Shown here in pieces: positions 21,145 through 33,579 of a DNA stretch of 64,000 nucleotides. The translations under genes were made by a program, and so were the position numbers. The notes under the pieces were generated by a model, which saw only the letters and a program-made list of their open reading frames with translations, was not told where the DNA came from and made no database searches. Position 1 is the first letter of the stretch, and every line of letters begins with the position of its first letter. The DNA is from Pseudocercospora fijiensis CIRAD86 (taxonomy: Eukaryota > Ascomycota > Dothideomycetes > Mycosphaerellales > Mycosphaerellaceae): contig NW_006921539.1 of assembly GCF_000340215.1 (NCBI RefSeq), positions 2,490,507 to 2,554,506 on the forward strand. Reading direction: 5' to 3'.

Positions 21145-22549
21145 TCATTCGTATCTGTAACAGTAGTTGTTCTTGTTCGGCCACATGGCTTGTCTAACGG
21201 TGATGTTTGCAAAGACCGGAGAGAGATTAATGATGGTATTCAGATCCGCGTATGGTGTTGGCATATTCCCTAGAAACTACCGTTAGCAAATCATGCACCA
21301 AGACATACATAAGCCCGTCACACGCAATGGCTTACATCCTCCTTCAACTCTCTTTGCATCAAAAACACGAACTTCTGGCAATGATGTAGTCCTCGCGTTC
21401 CAGTCGAGGCTCTGCCATACCGAGAAAACGAAATCTAACATGCCGTGGTGGAAGTTGAACCAAGGGTCCTGGGAAGAGAATGTCACGTCGCTCTGTGAAC
21501 CACCCATGAAGAGATGAGGAGCATTGTGGACGGATGGCGACTCGAGCTCGATCAGTTGCGCGAATCTGTTTACATCTGGTGACATGGTCAGGTCAAGCCG
21601 TAGCTTCCGAAATTCCGCAAATACTTACCATGCGCCTGGTCGATAGTGTATACGACTTGGTCGTATTGTACACTGTCAAGAGCTCGGAGATTGAAAGTTC
21701 GTTCAATGCAGGACGGGTTGTATCCAAGGCCGTCAGAGCGTGGATTCCGTTTGCATCCCCACGAATCAAATCCTTGAGGCCCCAGATTGATAGTCCACGA
21801 TGCCATAGGGCCACTCATGACACAAGCACACCTCGGTCCTGTCTGTGTGCCATTTCCAGAAATTGAAGTCTCAGAGTTATCGAACAGTGGCCAGGTGTTG
21901 ATGGGTCTGTCGAGGTACTTGGACCAATGCCAGTAAGGTAGACCTGCGGCGATCCATGTCAGTCGGAATAGACACGGCTTCTCCACCTCTATAGAAGCAC
22001 ATACCTCCTTCGTAGCCGCATTCCTCTCGCAGCGCACGCTCGAGTTGCCATATGTAGTGTCTGTGCCAGACCGCTAGCAATGGAGAGCGGTGGATAGATT
22101 GAACATTAATCAGGTGAGCAACGGCGAGGTCATCCCAGCGCCCACGGGCTCCCGGATAAGCTGAGGTGCTTGTCTTTCCTGGCCTGTTCTTCAAGCATCG
22201 CAAAGCTGAGAGATATTCTTTCCGAGCTGCTACGCTCAAATCACCCCTGCAACAGGCTTAAGCAACAGCTCAACGATCATGGGGACCGGAAGGTTACCTA
22301 CCATTCTCTGCGCACCACCATATTGTCCCAAGTGCATGGTCCTTGCGGGTCCAGACTGTTCCTTAGATTCGTGAGGTAGATATTGTGCAGCTCATCCCAT
22401 CGAGCCTTCCCTGGAGGCTGCGATTGTCGGGTTTCGTGCGGAGCAGCGTGTACAGGTTGATTATTGGCGTGGGCCGCTGCGGAAGGAAGTGCTGTGGCCA
22501 AGAGAAGCAATAGCGATGTCCATATCCAGATGATGCCGCGATCAGCCAT
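21145..22549 (-). CDS. Secreted tyrosinase-like copper oxidase
   Basis: Type-3 copper protein: tyrosinases hydroxylate monophenols and oxidise diphenols to quinones, in melanin or secondary metabolism. Five exons: 22549-22302, 22246-22005, 21943-21629, 21575-21336 and 21269-21145. Four GT..AG introns of 55, 61, 53 and 66 nt keep frame, giving 389 residues. The signal peptide is MADRGIIWIWTSLLLLLATA; ATGs at 22558 and 22576 are alternatives. CuA ligands are His127, His135 and His144 (AHLIN, IHRSP, VWHRHY). CuB ligands are His285 and His289 (HNAPHLFMGG) with His311/312 (FNFHHGMLDF). PYWHW replaces the usual PYWDW. Exon 5 adds a normal C-terminus ending NKNNYCYRYE. All six His are present, so it is probably active. 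Confidence 0.88.
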
Positions 22550-23200
22550 GACGCTCATCACGACGTGGGCAAGCATGCGCAAGAAGAGAAGGAATGTTAG
22601 AAGTGCAGCGCAGGGAATCGTCCACAGAGACAATGTTTCCCGGCAGTTCCGAAATAATCCCTATACCAGTCGGCGCGCTAAAGGAATATGAGCATCGTGC
22701 TCGCCGGCACTGATGAATTAATCAATGGGAAGAGCAGAAGGAGATGAGTTACAGCTGACCGAGATGCAAGCGGGCTTTATGCCGGAACGGTGGGTTTCGA
22801 CTCCGTCCCAGGAGAGACGTCTGCTGCGTTTATATAAGCATCCATTATCCTTGCCAAATCTGAGTGCAGGCATATTCTACCGCGCCAGGGACGCCCTGAC
22901 GCTTTTGATTGCGACTTGGGAAAGGAGACTTTATTATTAGGAGAGATTCGTTATACATATGCGAGCACGGTGAGCTTCGCGCAGTTGGTTGTCATCGATG
23001 TAACTTGGTGTCAGACGCTGTGCGTAGCGAGCTCCTGCCTCTATTTGGGCTTGTAGGACTATAAAGTATCGTTCAAGCCCTGCAGTGCTTGTCCTAATCG
23101 AGCGGAGCGACGGAGTGGCGCTCAAGAACGGTTTGTTTTGCGGTAGAAGGCCGCTATGGGTTGCTTGCGGAGCTTGCGGAAGAGGCAGGCATAGGGGTGT
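22550..23200. promoter_or_regulatory. Tyrosinase upstream region leading to the island edge
   Basis: A TATATAA at 22831-22837 could serve the minus-strand tyrosinase about 285 bases downstream. No gene is supported between here and the repeats at 23.2 kb. Confidence 0.35.
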
Positions 23201-23295
23201 CGTATCGTATAGTGCTGATCGTGTCGTATAGTGCTGGTCGTGTCGTATAGTGCTAGTCGTGTTGTATAGTGCTAGTCGTATTGTATAGTGCTATT
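23201..23295 (+). repeat. Tandem repeat, five 19-bp units
   Basis: Five head-to-tail copies of a 19-bp unit (consensus CGTGTCGTATAGTGCTAGT). Copies differ by C/T and G/A changes that increase toward the transposon island: CGTATCG, CGTGTCG, CGTGTCG, CGTGTTG, CGTATTG. It sits exactly where normal DNA gives way to RIP-type sequence. Confidence 0.85.
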
Positions 23296-23639
23296 AGGGG
23301 AGCAGTAGTAGTGTTGGCTTATTGTAGTGTTGCCTTCATTGCCTTTGCTGTTGTGTAAAAGCACAGCCTAAGGCCGAAGGGCCACGTAACTCGGATTCGA
23401 TTTTAGACCAATTAGAGGGCTCCGGGCTCGGTTAGGTTTACCGTTTACGGGCGCATCTTTGAAATTCAGCCTCCCTGCGCTATAACTGCCGTATGCTGTT
23501 ACTGCTACTACTAACTATACGTATACGTTATTAGTACTAATCTAATTTGTTCTTAAGCGCTACTCTAGACTAATAGATACCTTATATAACTCTTATTATA
23601 AGCTCCTCGAGTTACTCTAGATACCTATTAGTCTATTAC
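23296..23639. other. Transition into RIP-mutated DNA
   Basis: Up to about 23470 the base use still looks host-like (CCGGGCTCGG, CAGCCTCCCTGCG). From about 23500 CpA and TpG nearly vanish and TpA/TAG words dominate. An imperfect inverted repeat built on AGACTAATAG/CTATTAGTCT spans about 23567-23632. Confidence 0.5.
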
Positions 23640-23953
23640 TCTACTTAAAAGATAACGTAACTTTAACTTTTATTAATATTTAATAGGACTTATACGATAT
23701 TTTAAAAGTATTATACTAATTCTTCGCCTATAAGCCTAAAAATAAACTACGCTAGGCTAGTAGGTAGAATATAGCTATTTGCCCTTAGAGCCTATAGTAT
23801 AACTATTCTACGTAGGTAGGATAGTATAAAGAGACTAAGGCTCTCCTTAATACCCTAGATAAGACCGTCTAACTCTAAGATCTAATATAACGTAATACTA
23901 TTATTATATTCTAACTACTATAATAAAAGCTAGATTACGATAAAAGTCTTAGT
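23640..23953 (-). pseudogene. Truncated copy of the hAT cargo gene found at 47943-48458
   Basis: This stretch is collinear with the minus-strand frame at 47943-48458: for example TAATTCTTCGCCTATAAGCC here against TAATTCTTCTCCTATAAGCC there, and AAAGTCTTAG near the break. It is more heavily RIP-mutated. The homology stops at about 23953, where the LTR of element F begins. It therefore looks like an older copy of that sequence into which F inserted. Confidence 0.65.
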
Positions 23954-23956
23954 AAT

Positions 23957-24140
23957 TATTAGAGGGTATATAAAAGGCATATAGCTAGCTAGGTAAAGCT
24001 AGGGTCTTAGTACCTTAGGTAGGCCTTAGCGCTTAGCGATAGCCTAGCTTCCTAACCTTCCTCTTCCTCTTTTATAGATCTTATCGAATACTATACGCTA
24101 TTAACTATACTATCTACCTACTTACCTAACCCGTATTATT
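23957..24140 (+). repeat. 5' LTR of element F
   Basis: About 184 bp, ending ...CCGTATTATT and followed immediately by TAGTATTCGAT. Its 3' half aligns with the 197-bp LTRs of A, B and D (AAAGCTAGGGTCT, ATCGAATACTA). The 5' border is approximate because the sequence is diverged. Confidence 0.6.
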
Positions 24141-25451
24141 TAGTATTCGATCTACCCTTTAAGGGCTATAGCTAGATAGTTAACTAATTTAAGAATACGG
24201 CTTAAAATTCGTACTAAACCTAGCCTACTACTAAGATAAGACCTATATACTAAGAAAGTACTAATTCGACTATACTAGTTACTAACTTAGGCCTTCTATA
24301 TAGCCTATTCGACTAAGTTAATCGATTATAGACTAAATTAGATAACTATAATAATATTATAAATAAGGGCTTTATTATAGGCTAATAGGATAGCTATCTA
24401 CTATTTAGACTACCTAACCTCGGGCTTCTAAGGACCTATTTACGTAGGAAACTCTAGGCCCTTATACGAGAGAAGAAAGTCCGTAAAAACTTCGTAGCTA
24501 TCTAACGCCTTATAGCTAAACTTAGTACGCCTATAGTGGAAGAACTAGTCCTAAGAAAGAATACTAAACTTAAGAACTATACTATATTTAATAGCTCTAG
24601 TAGGCGGTAGTATAATAGCTATATCCGTAACTATAAGCTTAACTAGCGCAATATACTAAAAGCGCTATTAACTAAATACGCCTTAGTCGTCTACGCTATA
24701 TAATATATTAATAGCGACTCTAAAAGAAGCTAAGATAACTACTTTAATTCCCTTAAAGACCTATCTAAAATCGACTAGCAAACCTATAAGGATACTATAC
24801 TAAATACGCTTATACGCTTAGTAACCCCTAATTAAGATAATAGCGTACTTAGGAACAATTCCTCTACGCTAAATAGAAACCCGATAAGACTACTTAGGCC
24901 TTCTAAAACTAACTAAGGACTATTAAGGGCGACCTACTATCTAAAGATAATTTAATATAGATTATAGAAGTATAACCTAAATCTAGGTAGGGACTTAACC
25001 TTAAATTAGACCGCCGCCGTATATTTAAATAATACTATAGTCGCCTTAAATTTATAGTCGAGGTTAACCTAGACGAATAGGCTATATAGGCCTAGAAACG
25101 ACTAGAATCGAAGATCCGGCCTAATAATAATAATAACCGTAGCAACTATAGAAGAGGTAGTTACTAGGGTAGAGCTAATAAGCCTAATAAGAATAATAAT
25201 AATAGCGACCCCTAGCGAGACTATAGCAACTACCGGTCCTAGTTATATCGAGGGGGCAATACCTAGCGTAGTAGGGGCCGCGGAAGGGGTAGATTCCCCT
25301 ACTAATAAACTAAGCGGCCTATAGCTAGTAGTAGCGCTCTACTAACCGACTTTAAGTACTCTAATTATAATAGTACTAGCTACTTACTTAGGGTATATAA
25401 TAAGCTAAAGGATTAGGCTCGGATTAAGCGTACTACCGCTAACTATAGAAA

Positions 25452-25456
25452 GAAGC
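25452..25456. repeat. Left target-site flank of element A (GAAGC)
   Basis: The five bases abutting the outer LTR edge of element A. The matching right copy would be beyond the window, so this is only the candidate TSD half. Confidence 0.4.
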
Positions 25457-25653
25457 TATAAGAAGGGTTATATTAGTAGGTAGATAGGGTAGTAGTAGGT
25501 ATAGGTAGTATTCGATAAGGAGCTAGGAGGAGAGGGAGGAAGGTAGGCTAGTTAGCCTAACGCTAAGCGCCAAGCCCTGCCTAAGGCACTAAGACCCTAG
25601 CTTTACTCGGCCTAATTATATACTAATTACGTATAGCCTCTTTAGCCCTAATA
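25457..25653 (-). repeat. 3' LTR of element A (197 bp)
   Basis: Starts TATAAGAAGGG and ends GCCCTAATA on the plus strand, the reverse complement of TG(A)TTAGG...TTCTTATA. It is exactly 197 bp, as in B and D, with RIP transitions at both TG/CA ends. Confidence 0.85.
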
Positions 25654-26699
25654 TACGCTTCCCTTCTAAAGGCCGCGCCCTCGTAGCCTTTCTATATTCT
25701 AACCTCGACCTCTGCTACTAACTTAGCGAATCTAATAAGCTACTTAGCCCGCGCTAAATTAAACACTTAACTACCTAATTACGTAACCGTATCAAACCTT
25801 ACCTCTAATACAATACGATATTTAACTCTAACTGCGCTATCCCTATATATAATAAACTATAAAGTAATATATATCTATAGGAATTAAGGACTATCGACTA
25901 ATTACAATACGAGCGCGTCTTTCCTACTATAATAGATAGGCGTACAAGGTATTATAGCACTGCCTCCGTTCTAAGTAATATCGTTCCGAGTTCTTTACGT
26001 CTACTCTAAAAGACTTAGAAATGTCCGCTCCGAGGGATTGTTCTTATTATTATAAGGGCTATTATTGTTCGTAGTTTCGCTAGCTCTAATTAGTTAGGTT
26101 TAGCAGCCTTTAATTATTAATTGATCTTATCTTTTTAAAAACGCAGTTCGTCTAGTTTCTATAGGTAAAGGCTATTATAAGTATAATAGTTAAGGTTCGC
26201 TTCGCTTAAAGGGTCGGAAGATTAAAGAGTAACCTATTGTCCGTAAGATCGACCCCGGCTAGCTTAGCTCTATATTTTTGCCCTTAGTTAGTCTATTAGT
26301 CGCTTAATCTTTTAACTTAGTTAGCGTAGTATAGGTAAGATTGTTTTTTATAGGTATAGTAGCGATAATAAGTAAGATTAGTAATAGTAGCGAGTAGGTA
26401 ATATTAATAATAGCGGCGCTAGCCGTCTTAGCGCTAACTTTACCTTGTTCCTCGTTTCCTTTCTTAACTAGCAATATACTTTGTAATACCGTTACTAATA
26501 TAGCCGCGCCGGCCGCGCCGTCCTTTAGTATAAGCGCTAGCTGTCTTTATTATTATTATTACTATTTACGCGTACGCGCGCCGCCCTCGCCGATCGCCTA
26601 GGCCTCGAGGCCTTAGTAGAATAAAGGAATAAGAGGGGGACCTAAATACTAAGAGGAGGGCCTTATAGGGCGTATTAGTAAAGAGGTAGAATCCTTAAA

Positions 26700-28700
26700 A
26701 GAGTAGGCGATTAGTTAATAGTTATAGCGCGCTCGTTAACACTCGGTGCGCATTCGCTATAGTAGTATAGTCTTATTATCTCTTACTAACAATTGTCTTG
26801 CCTCTAATTAGTTAGCTAATAGCACCCTAGGGGTAGCATTGTTCCTAGGCCCTAATAGTAACATTATAGGCCCTTAGCCTTCTTCTTATTCTTTATACTA
26901 GTCTAATACTCGTCTAACAACTTAGCTATGTCCTTAAAAGCGGCTTTAGCTTCCTATAAGTTCTATTTAGGTAAATAGCCTTGCTACCTTAATAGGTATT
27001 CCTTCTTGCCTTGCCTAGTTCGGTGCTTTAGGATGCGTTCTATAGACTATAGCTCTTCGCCGTCGGCTAGTATCTCTTTATATTCTATAGGGGCTTCTTT
27101 AGGGCCTCCGCGGTAGTAGTATAGTTTAAGGAGGGAGATATAGAAGGTATTATAGATAGTATAGTATAGTAGGAGCTATAACCGGTAGGCCTAACTATTA
27201 CCCTTCGGTTCTCGGATGCGGAATAGACTAATAAACCGTAGTGCTAGTTTAGGGCGTGTTTTGCTATTAAGCGACGGGTATTTACGGATACGGAGGTTCT
27301 TAGTGCTTAGTATAACTATATCGCCTTGTTTAAAGGTTATTAGCGTATAGTACTTGTCGTAGTAGGTCTTTTAGTACTCTTAAGCCCTTGTTAGCTTCTT
27401 AGCTATCTTAGTATAGATTTCTCGCATTTTCTAGATACGTTCTATTACCGCTAGTATCTCTAGTACTTAACGCGCTTCCCTTTCCTTACGCTCGGCCTCG
27501 AGCGTTAGTAGGTCTTGTAGTAAGGCAGCGTTTTAGCCTATTATAGCTATATATAGTAAGACCTTAGTTAATAAATGCATACTGTTATTATATACGAATT
27601 CGGCTAGTTATAGGAGGTTAACCTATCTATTAGGGTCCTTATTAATATAGCTTCGTAAGTATTACTATAGGGTAGTATTTTGCCTCTCGGTCTAGCTATC
27701 TGTTTATAGATAGAACGCTATAGATAGGCGATGCTTAAGTCTTAGCTATAGGTATATCTTACTCTAATAATAAGATATAAATGTCGAGCCCTAGTTAGAG
27801 ACTATTCCTTTAGGGATTCCCTAATAGCTATAGAAGATGTTATTCTATAGTAACTTAGCTAGGTTAATAGCCGTCTAATCCTTCCGAGTAGGGATATAAC
27901 GAGCGCTCTTAGTAAACCGGTCTACGATAACTAGGATAGTATTATATATATCCTTGCTACCCCTACGCTTAGTAGGCGGAAGACCTATAATAAAGTCTAT
28001 TATTAGCTCTACAAATAGCCTCTTTAGAATAGGAAGTAAAGACAACTCGCCGAATAGTAAGTGCTTTAGTGCTTTAACCCGCTAGTATACTATATAGGTC
28101 TGTATATATTCTTTTATATACCGCTTACTATTTAGCTAGTAGTATATACGCGATAGCAGCTCGTACGACCTCTCTATACTATAGTAATTAGCAAGCTTAC
28201 TATTATAGTGCCTCTTTAAAAGCTCTTGTCTAATCGATTGTTTAGTAAGGATATAGTATCTACCCTTAAACTTTAAGTAACCCTTATTATCGATCGACTA
28301 GTTACTCTTACTAGATCGAGTCGTTCGCCTACTTATAAGCTTATCGATACGTTTGGTAGCAAAGGCGTCCCTCTACTAAGTACGTAATAGCTTATCTATA
28401 AACGATTAACTATCCCTATTTGTAAGATTATTTAGTAGCACCCTAGCTATTAAACGAGGTACGTATTATATATATCTAATAGTACTAGTAGCTAGATTAA
28501 CTGTATTAGTGCTCTAATCGCTATTACTATATATAGCGATATCGACTAGGGAGTTATTATAGCTCTTCCTATTAGTATTATTAGCCCTTGCCTTAATACG
28601 TACTATTAATATAGTAAGAGCATTAATATACTTTAAGCTGTCGCGGAGTCCGGTAAGCCGCTTATCCCACGCTTGCTTATTAATAATACGAGCTATAGCA
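26700..28700 (-). pseudogene. Element A integrase and chromodomain region (RIP-decayed)
   Basis: The minus-strand reading matches the integrase of B (GELSSLPVLKKLF, FIIGLLPTKRRGSKDVYNAI and IVDRFTKGARYIPARKD in B) and the C-terminal chromodomain (IERILNYRTR...EYL, near 26990-27060). It is interrupted by many TAG/TAA codons. Confidence 0.65.
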
Positions 28701-28710
28701 ATCTTATACT

Positions 28711-30386
28711 ATAGGGTTGGAAACAATAAATTAATAGATTAATAAGTCTCGCTATTATAATTAGGTCGCCTCGATAGGCTATCGGTAGGGTTACTTACGC
28801 CTAGCCGGTATAATATATTAAAATCGAACCCGGCGAGGTAGACGGCCTATCTAGCCTATCGACCTATAACCCTAGTAACCTTAGTAATACTACAGAGATT
28901 ATTATAGTCTATATAGACCTAGATTGTATATTAAGCCCTATCGAGGTAGTGCCTCTAATACTTAAAGGCCTCGATAATAGCTAATAATTCTTGTTCGTAG
29001 GTCTCGTAGTAGCGCTTAGCGTTAATTATCTTCCTTAAGAAGAAGGCAATCGGGTACTAATAATAGTCTTCGTCCGACTACTAAGATATAATAGCCGAGA
29101 TAGCAAACTGTAAAGCGTTAGTCTTAATACGGATTAGTTTGCTTAGTACGAAATAGTATAATAAGGGGACTTTAGTAAAGCGTTACTTTAAACCGTTAAA
29201 AGCGGCTTATACTTTATTAGTCTATTTAAACTCCCTAGATAGATTAGCCTTAGTTTTAGTAAGCTTAGTTAGGGGCATTATATACCGTAAATAGCTTTTA
29301 ATAAAGCGGCGATAGAAGTTAGCGAAGCTAAGGAACGACTATAGCTCCTTAATTAACGTAGGAACAGGCTATTTAGTAATAGTTTAGATATAGTTAGAGT
29401 TAGCCTTAACACCCTTAGTCGATATAAGGAAGCTAAGGAAGGCTACCTCTTTAGTAGCAAAGGTGCATTTAGAGGGCTTGCAATATAAGCTATAGGCCTG
29501 TAGGCGGTCGAGCACCTTACGTACTATAGCCTAGTGCTCTATAATATTAGGTAAATAGGTATAAACTAGGATATTATCTAGGTAAACTATATAGAGGTAG
29601 TCTAGTAGGCCTAACAAGGCTCGATTAATATAGGACTAGAATGTTATAGGGGCATTAGCTAGCCTAAATAGTATAACTAAATACTCGAAATAGCTATAGC
29701 GAGTATAGAAGGCTATCTTCTATTTATCGCCCTTACGAATGCAAATACGATAGTACGCGTCCTTAATGTCTAGTATAGTATAAAAGTAGGCGCTAGAAAG
29801 GCGATCGAGGGTCTTATTAATAAGCGGAAGTAGATAGCGGTCTTTAATAGTAATAGCGTTAAGCCTACGATAATCGATATATAGGCGTAGGCTACTATCC
29901 TTCTTTAGTACGAATAGGATAGGTATACTAGTAGGGCTGTTACTATACTAAATTCGACTATTAGCTAGGTTCTTATCTAGGTACTTACGCAATATAGTAA
30001 GCTCTCGTTTACTAAGGTTATAGAGGGGCCTAAAAGTAACCTCCTTACTCTATATAATATCGATCTTATAGTCTATCTCTTTAAATATAAGTAGCGTCGA
30101 TACTAGGTAGTGTTTAAATATATTAATATAGGTTTCTCGAATAGGCTATAGTATACGAGCAAGCTAATTAGGATCTATACTATTAGGGGGCATAGGTTTA
30201 TCGTTATCTCTACTAAGAAGATTAGCCGTCGGATTAGCTAAGGTAGGTATTAGGTTGCCGATAAATAGGACCCTAATATCGTTAGGGCACTCGCTAACGT
30301 CGATATACTTAATATCCTCCTTCCTAGCGATTCTAAATCGCTACTATTAGAGGCCTAAGTCTATAACTATAGTATAGTGCTTAAGA
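28711..30386 (-). repeat. Second copy of a 1.68-kb protease-RT-RNase H duplication in element A
   Basis: The same protease-to-RNase H segment appears a second time, reading on from 30387 up to 31764 and, across the B insertion, 38964-39267. Lengths agree (about 1676 and 1682 bp). Both copies are RIP-mutated but differ at many transitions. ATAGGGTT stands at each end. Confidence 0.8.
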
Positions 30387-31764
30387 ATAGGGTTAGAAAC
30401 AATAAATTAATAGATTACTAAGTCTCGCTATCGTAATTAGGCCGCCTCGATAGGCTGTTAGTAGGGTTGCTTACGCCTAGCTAATATAATATATTAAAAT
30501 CGAACCCGGCGAGGTAGACGGCCTATCTAGCCTATCGACCTATAACCCTAGTAACCTTCGTAATTCTACGGAGGTTGTTATAGTCTGTATAGACCTAGAT
30601 TGTATATTAAGCCCTATCGAAGTAGTACCTCTAATGCTTAAAGGCCTCGATAATAGCTAGCAACTCTTGCTTATAGGTCTCGTAGCGACGCTTAGTATTA
30701 ATTATCTTTCTCGAAAAGAAGGCAATCGGGTACTAATAATAGTCCTTGTCCGATTGTTGTGACATAATAGCTAATATAGCAAACTATAAAGCGTTAGTCT
30801 TAATACGGATCTACCTGCTTAGTACGAAATAGTATAATAAGGGGACTTTAGTAAATCGCTTCTTCAAACCGTTAAAAGCGGCTTGTGCTCTATTAGTCTA
30901 TCTAAACTCTCTAGTCGGGTTAGCCTTAGTTTTAGTAAGCTTAGTTAGTAGCATTACATGCCTCGAATAGCTCTTAATAAACCGACGGTAGAAGTTAGTA
31001 AAACCTAGGAATAATTAAAGCTCCTTAATACTAGTAGGCGTTAGCTACTTAGTAATAGTCGTAATCCGATTAGGATTAGCCTTAACACCCTCGGTTAATA
31101 CGAGGAAGCTAAGGAAGGCTACCTCCTTAGTAGCGAAGGTGCATTTAGAAGGCTTATAATATAAGCTATAGGCCCGTAGGCGGTCGAGCACCTTACGTAC
31201 GGCGGCCTAATATTCCGTAATGTTAGGTAAGTGTATATAGACTAGGATATCGTCTAGGTAAACTATATAGAGGTAATCTAATAGGCCCGACAGGGCCCGA
31301 TTAATATAGGACTAGAATATAGTAGGGGCATTAGCTAGGCTAAATAGTATAACTAAGTACTTAAAATAGCTATAGCGAGTACGGAAGGCTGTTTTCTATT
31401 TATCGCCCTTACGGATGCAAATACGATAGTACGTATCCTTAATATCTAGTATAGTATAGAAATAGGCGCTAGATAGGCGATCGAGGGTCTTATTAATAAG
31501 CGGAAGTAGATAGCGGTCTTTAATAGTAATAGCGTTAAGCCTACGATAGTCGACATATAGGCGTAGGCTACTATCCTTCTTCGGTACGAATAGGATAGGT
31601 ATACTAGTAGGGCTGTTACTATACTAAATTCGACTATTAGCTAGGTTCTTATCTAGGTACTTACGTAGTATAGTAAGCTCGCGTTTACTAAGGTTATAGA
31701 GGGGCCTAAAGGGGACCTCTTTGCCCTATATAATATCGATCTTATAGTCCGTCTCTTTAAATAT
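30387..31764 (-). pseudogene. Element A, first copy RT and RNase H (RIP-decayed)
   Basis: Reads RT start to RNase H end on the minus strand and is interrupted by B at 31764. The reading resumes at 38964 with the protease. The RT contains an intact YLDD and many RIP stops elsewhere. Confidence 0.65.
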
Positions 31765-31961
31765 TGTTAGGACTAAAGAGGTTATACGTAATTGGTATGT
31801 AACCGGACTCGAGTAAAGCTAGGGTCTCGATGCCTTAGGTAGGGCTTAGCGCTTAGTAGTAGGCTAACTTGCCTGCCTTCCTCCCTCTCCTCCTAGCTTC
31901 TTATCGAATACTACTCGTACCTACTACTACCCTATCTACCTGCTAATATACCCTTCTTATA
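31765..31961 (+). repeat. 5' LTR of element B
   Basis: 197 bp, TGTTAGGACT...TTCTTATA; the terminal CA has become TA. It differs from the 3' LTR mostly by transitions, plus one C/G change near the end. Confidence 0.92.
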
Positions 31962-31972
31962 TAGTATTCGAT
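31962..31972 (+). promoter_or_regulatory. Primer-binding site of element B (self-priming type)
   Basis: TAGTATTCGAT directly abuts the 5' LTR and is an exact reverse complement of ATCGAATACTA inside the LTR at 31903-31913. It does not start with TGG as tRNA-primed sites do. Eleven paired bases is the arrangement known for Tf1-type self-priming elements. Confidence 0.65.
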
Positions 31973-32218
31973 CTACCCTTTAAGGGTAGTAGCTAGATAG
32001 TTCTTATTTCAAGCTTTTAGCGGTATAGCTACGAATAAGACTAATCTAACTATATTACGCCCGAAGAACGGGACCTATACATACTATTCTATCGAAACAA
32101 CCGTACTAATTATTAAGCAAGGCCTTCTATACGGCCTATTATACTAAGTTAATCGTACTAGACTAATATCTACTAATTCCGCTATATCCGTATCTTAGGG
32201 GCTAATAATACATTATTA

Positions 32219-33560
32219 GTGTTACCCCCTATTACAATAGCCGGCTTATTACGAAACAACAACCGTACTACCGCTAGCAGCGCTAGTAACGACAACGCTA
32301 GTAGTATAGTGCCTACTAAAGTGCCTACTAAAGCACCTACTAAAGTGCCTCCTACTAAAGAGCCTGCTGCTAAGCCTACTAAAGAACCTGTAATTCTAGG
32401 TAATAACCCGGGATTGCCTATTAACGACATTCTTAACAACATTGTTAATCGACGATATAGCTAGCTAGCCTTTAGTCCTTAACTAGTAGCGAGACTTTAA
32501 GAAGCTACTTAGAACAGGCTTACTACCCTACGCTAAGAACAATAGCTAAAGGATAACCTCCTCGAGCTCCGTCGCCTTTAGGAAGCCCCGACAACTAAAT
32601 CAATAGTAGGACCTTCTTTACTACCTATCTAAAAGAAGGACGCTAAACTCAAGGACTATACCGTATTTAATAGCTCTAGTCGAAAGCAGTATAACGACTA
32701 TATTCGTAACTGTAAACTTAACTAGCGCAATGTGCTAAGAGCGCTACTAGACGACTATTCCTTAGTCGTATACGCTATATAGTACATTAATAGCGACCTA
32801 AAGCGCACATAGGATAACCATTTCGACTCCCTCGGCGACTAGACCGCTATTTAGTAGCAGACCTATAAAACCATTATACTAGATACCCTTAGAAACCCTA
32901 TACTAAGGCAATAACATGCTTAGGACCTATATCTTCGAGCTAAATAGAAGACTAATTAATCGGCTCGCTTATTCGAGGCCTATTTAAAGACCCTCGAGGA
33001 TAACCTCCCGGCTAAGACTAATTCTATATAGATCTCTAAAATACGCCCTAAGCTTAGGTAGGAGCTTATTCTCGAATTAGACCGCTGCCGTATATTTGAA
33101 CAGGCTAACCTAATACGTATTTAATTTATAGTCGAGGTAGAGATAGCTAAACGAGCTATTCAACTCTAATAAAGACTAGAATCGAGGATCCGACTAACTA
33201 GTACTAACCGTAGCAACTGTAGTAGCCGCGGGGGAAACTAAGGTTCCTACTACAACAACAATACTAACAACAGAAACAGTAACGACCGTAGAGGAGGCCG
33301 TAGCCGGCGGCTATATAGAGGAGGCCGCGATAGGGGCCGTAGAAGGGGCTCGTATCTCTATAATGCTAACCGCTCGACTAACAATAGTAGTAATAATAGC
33401 TACGGTAACAATCTCCCGACCGGATTAAAGTGCTTTAACTATAACAGCACTAGCTATCTACTAGGCTAATACGACAAACCTAAGGACTAGGCCCGAATCG
33501 ATCGTACTACCGCTAAGCACCGAAAGCACCTCTTAGTAGCTAACGCTACCCCTATAGGCT
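32219..33560 (+). pseudogene. Element B gag (RIP-decayed)
   Basis: Begins with a Thr/Pro/Lys repeat segment (VPTKVPTKAPTKVPPTKEP), continues as a helical capsid-like frame with TAG stops and ends in a CCHC knuckle at 33427-33471. There, three ligands have been changed to Tyr (KCFNYNSTSYLLG, then YDK). Gag forms the particle shell; this copy cannot. Confidence 0.75.
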
Positions 33561-33579
33561 AACCTTCGAAAAAAGAGTA

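Larger units (their letters stand above)
23957..25456 (+). mobile_element. Element F: 5' part of a Ty3/Gypsy chromovirus, interrupted by A
   Basis: Contains a 5' LTR (about 23957-24140), a primer-binding site directly after it and a RIP-destroyed gag collinear with element B's gag (compare 24560-24800 with 32660-32880). The sequence stops at 25456, just past the zinc-knuckle region, where the terminal LTR of element A starts. The rest of F should lie beyond the right end of the window. It is the most diverged member of this family here. Confidence 0.75.

Noticed and set aside
32182..32442. Minus-strand hydrophobic open frame over B gag start
   Set aside because: It is the complement of the Thr/Pro/Lys repeat of gag; no independent support.
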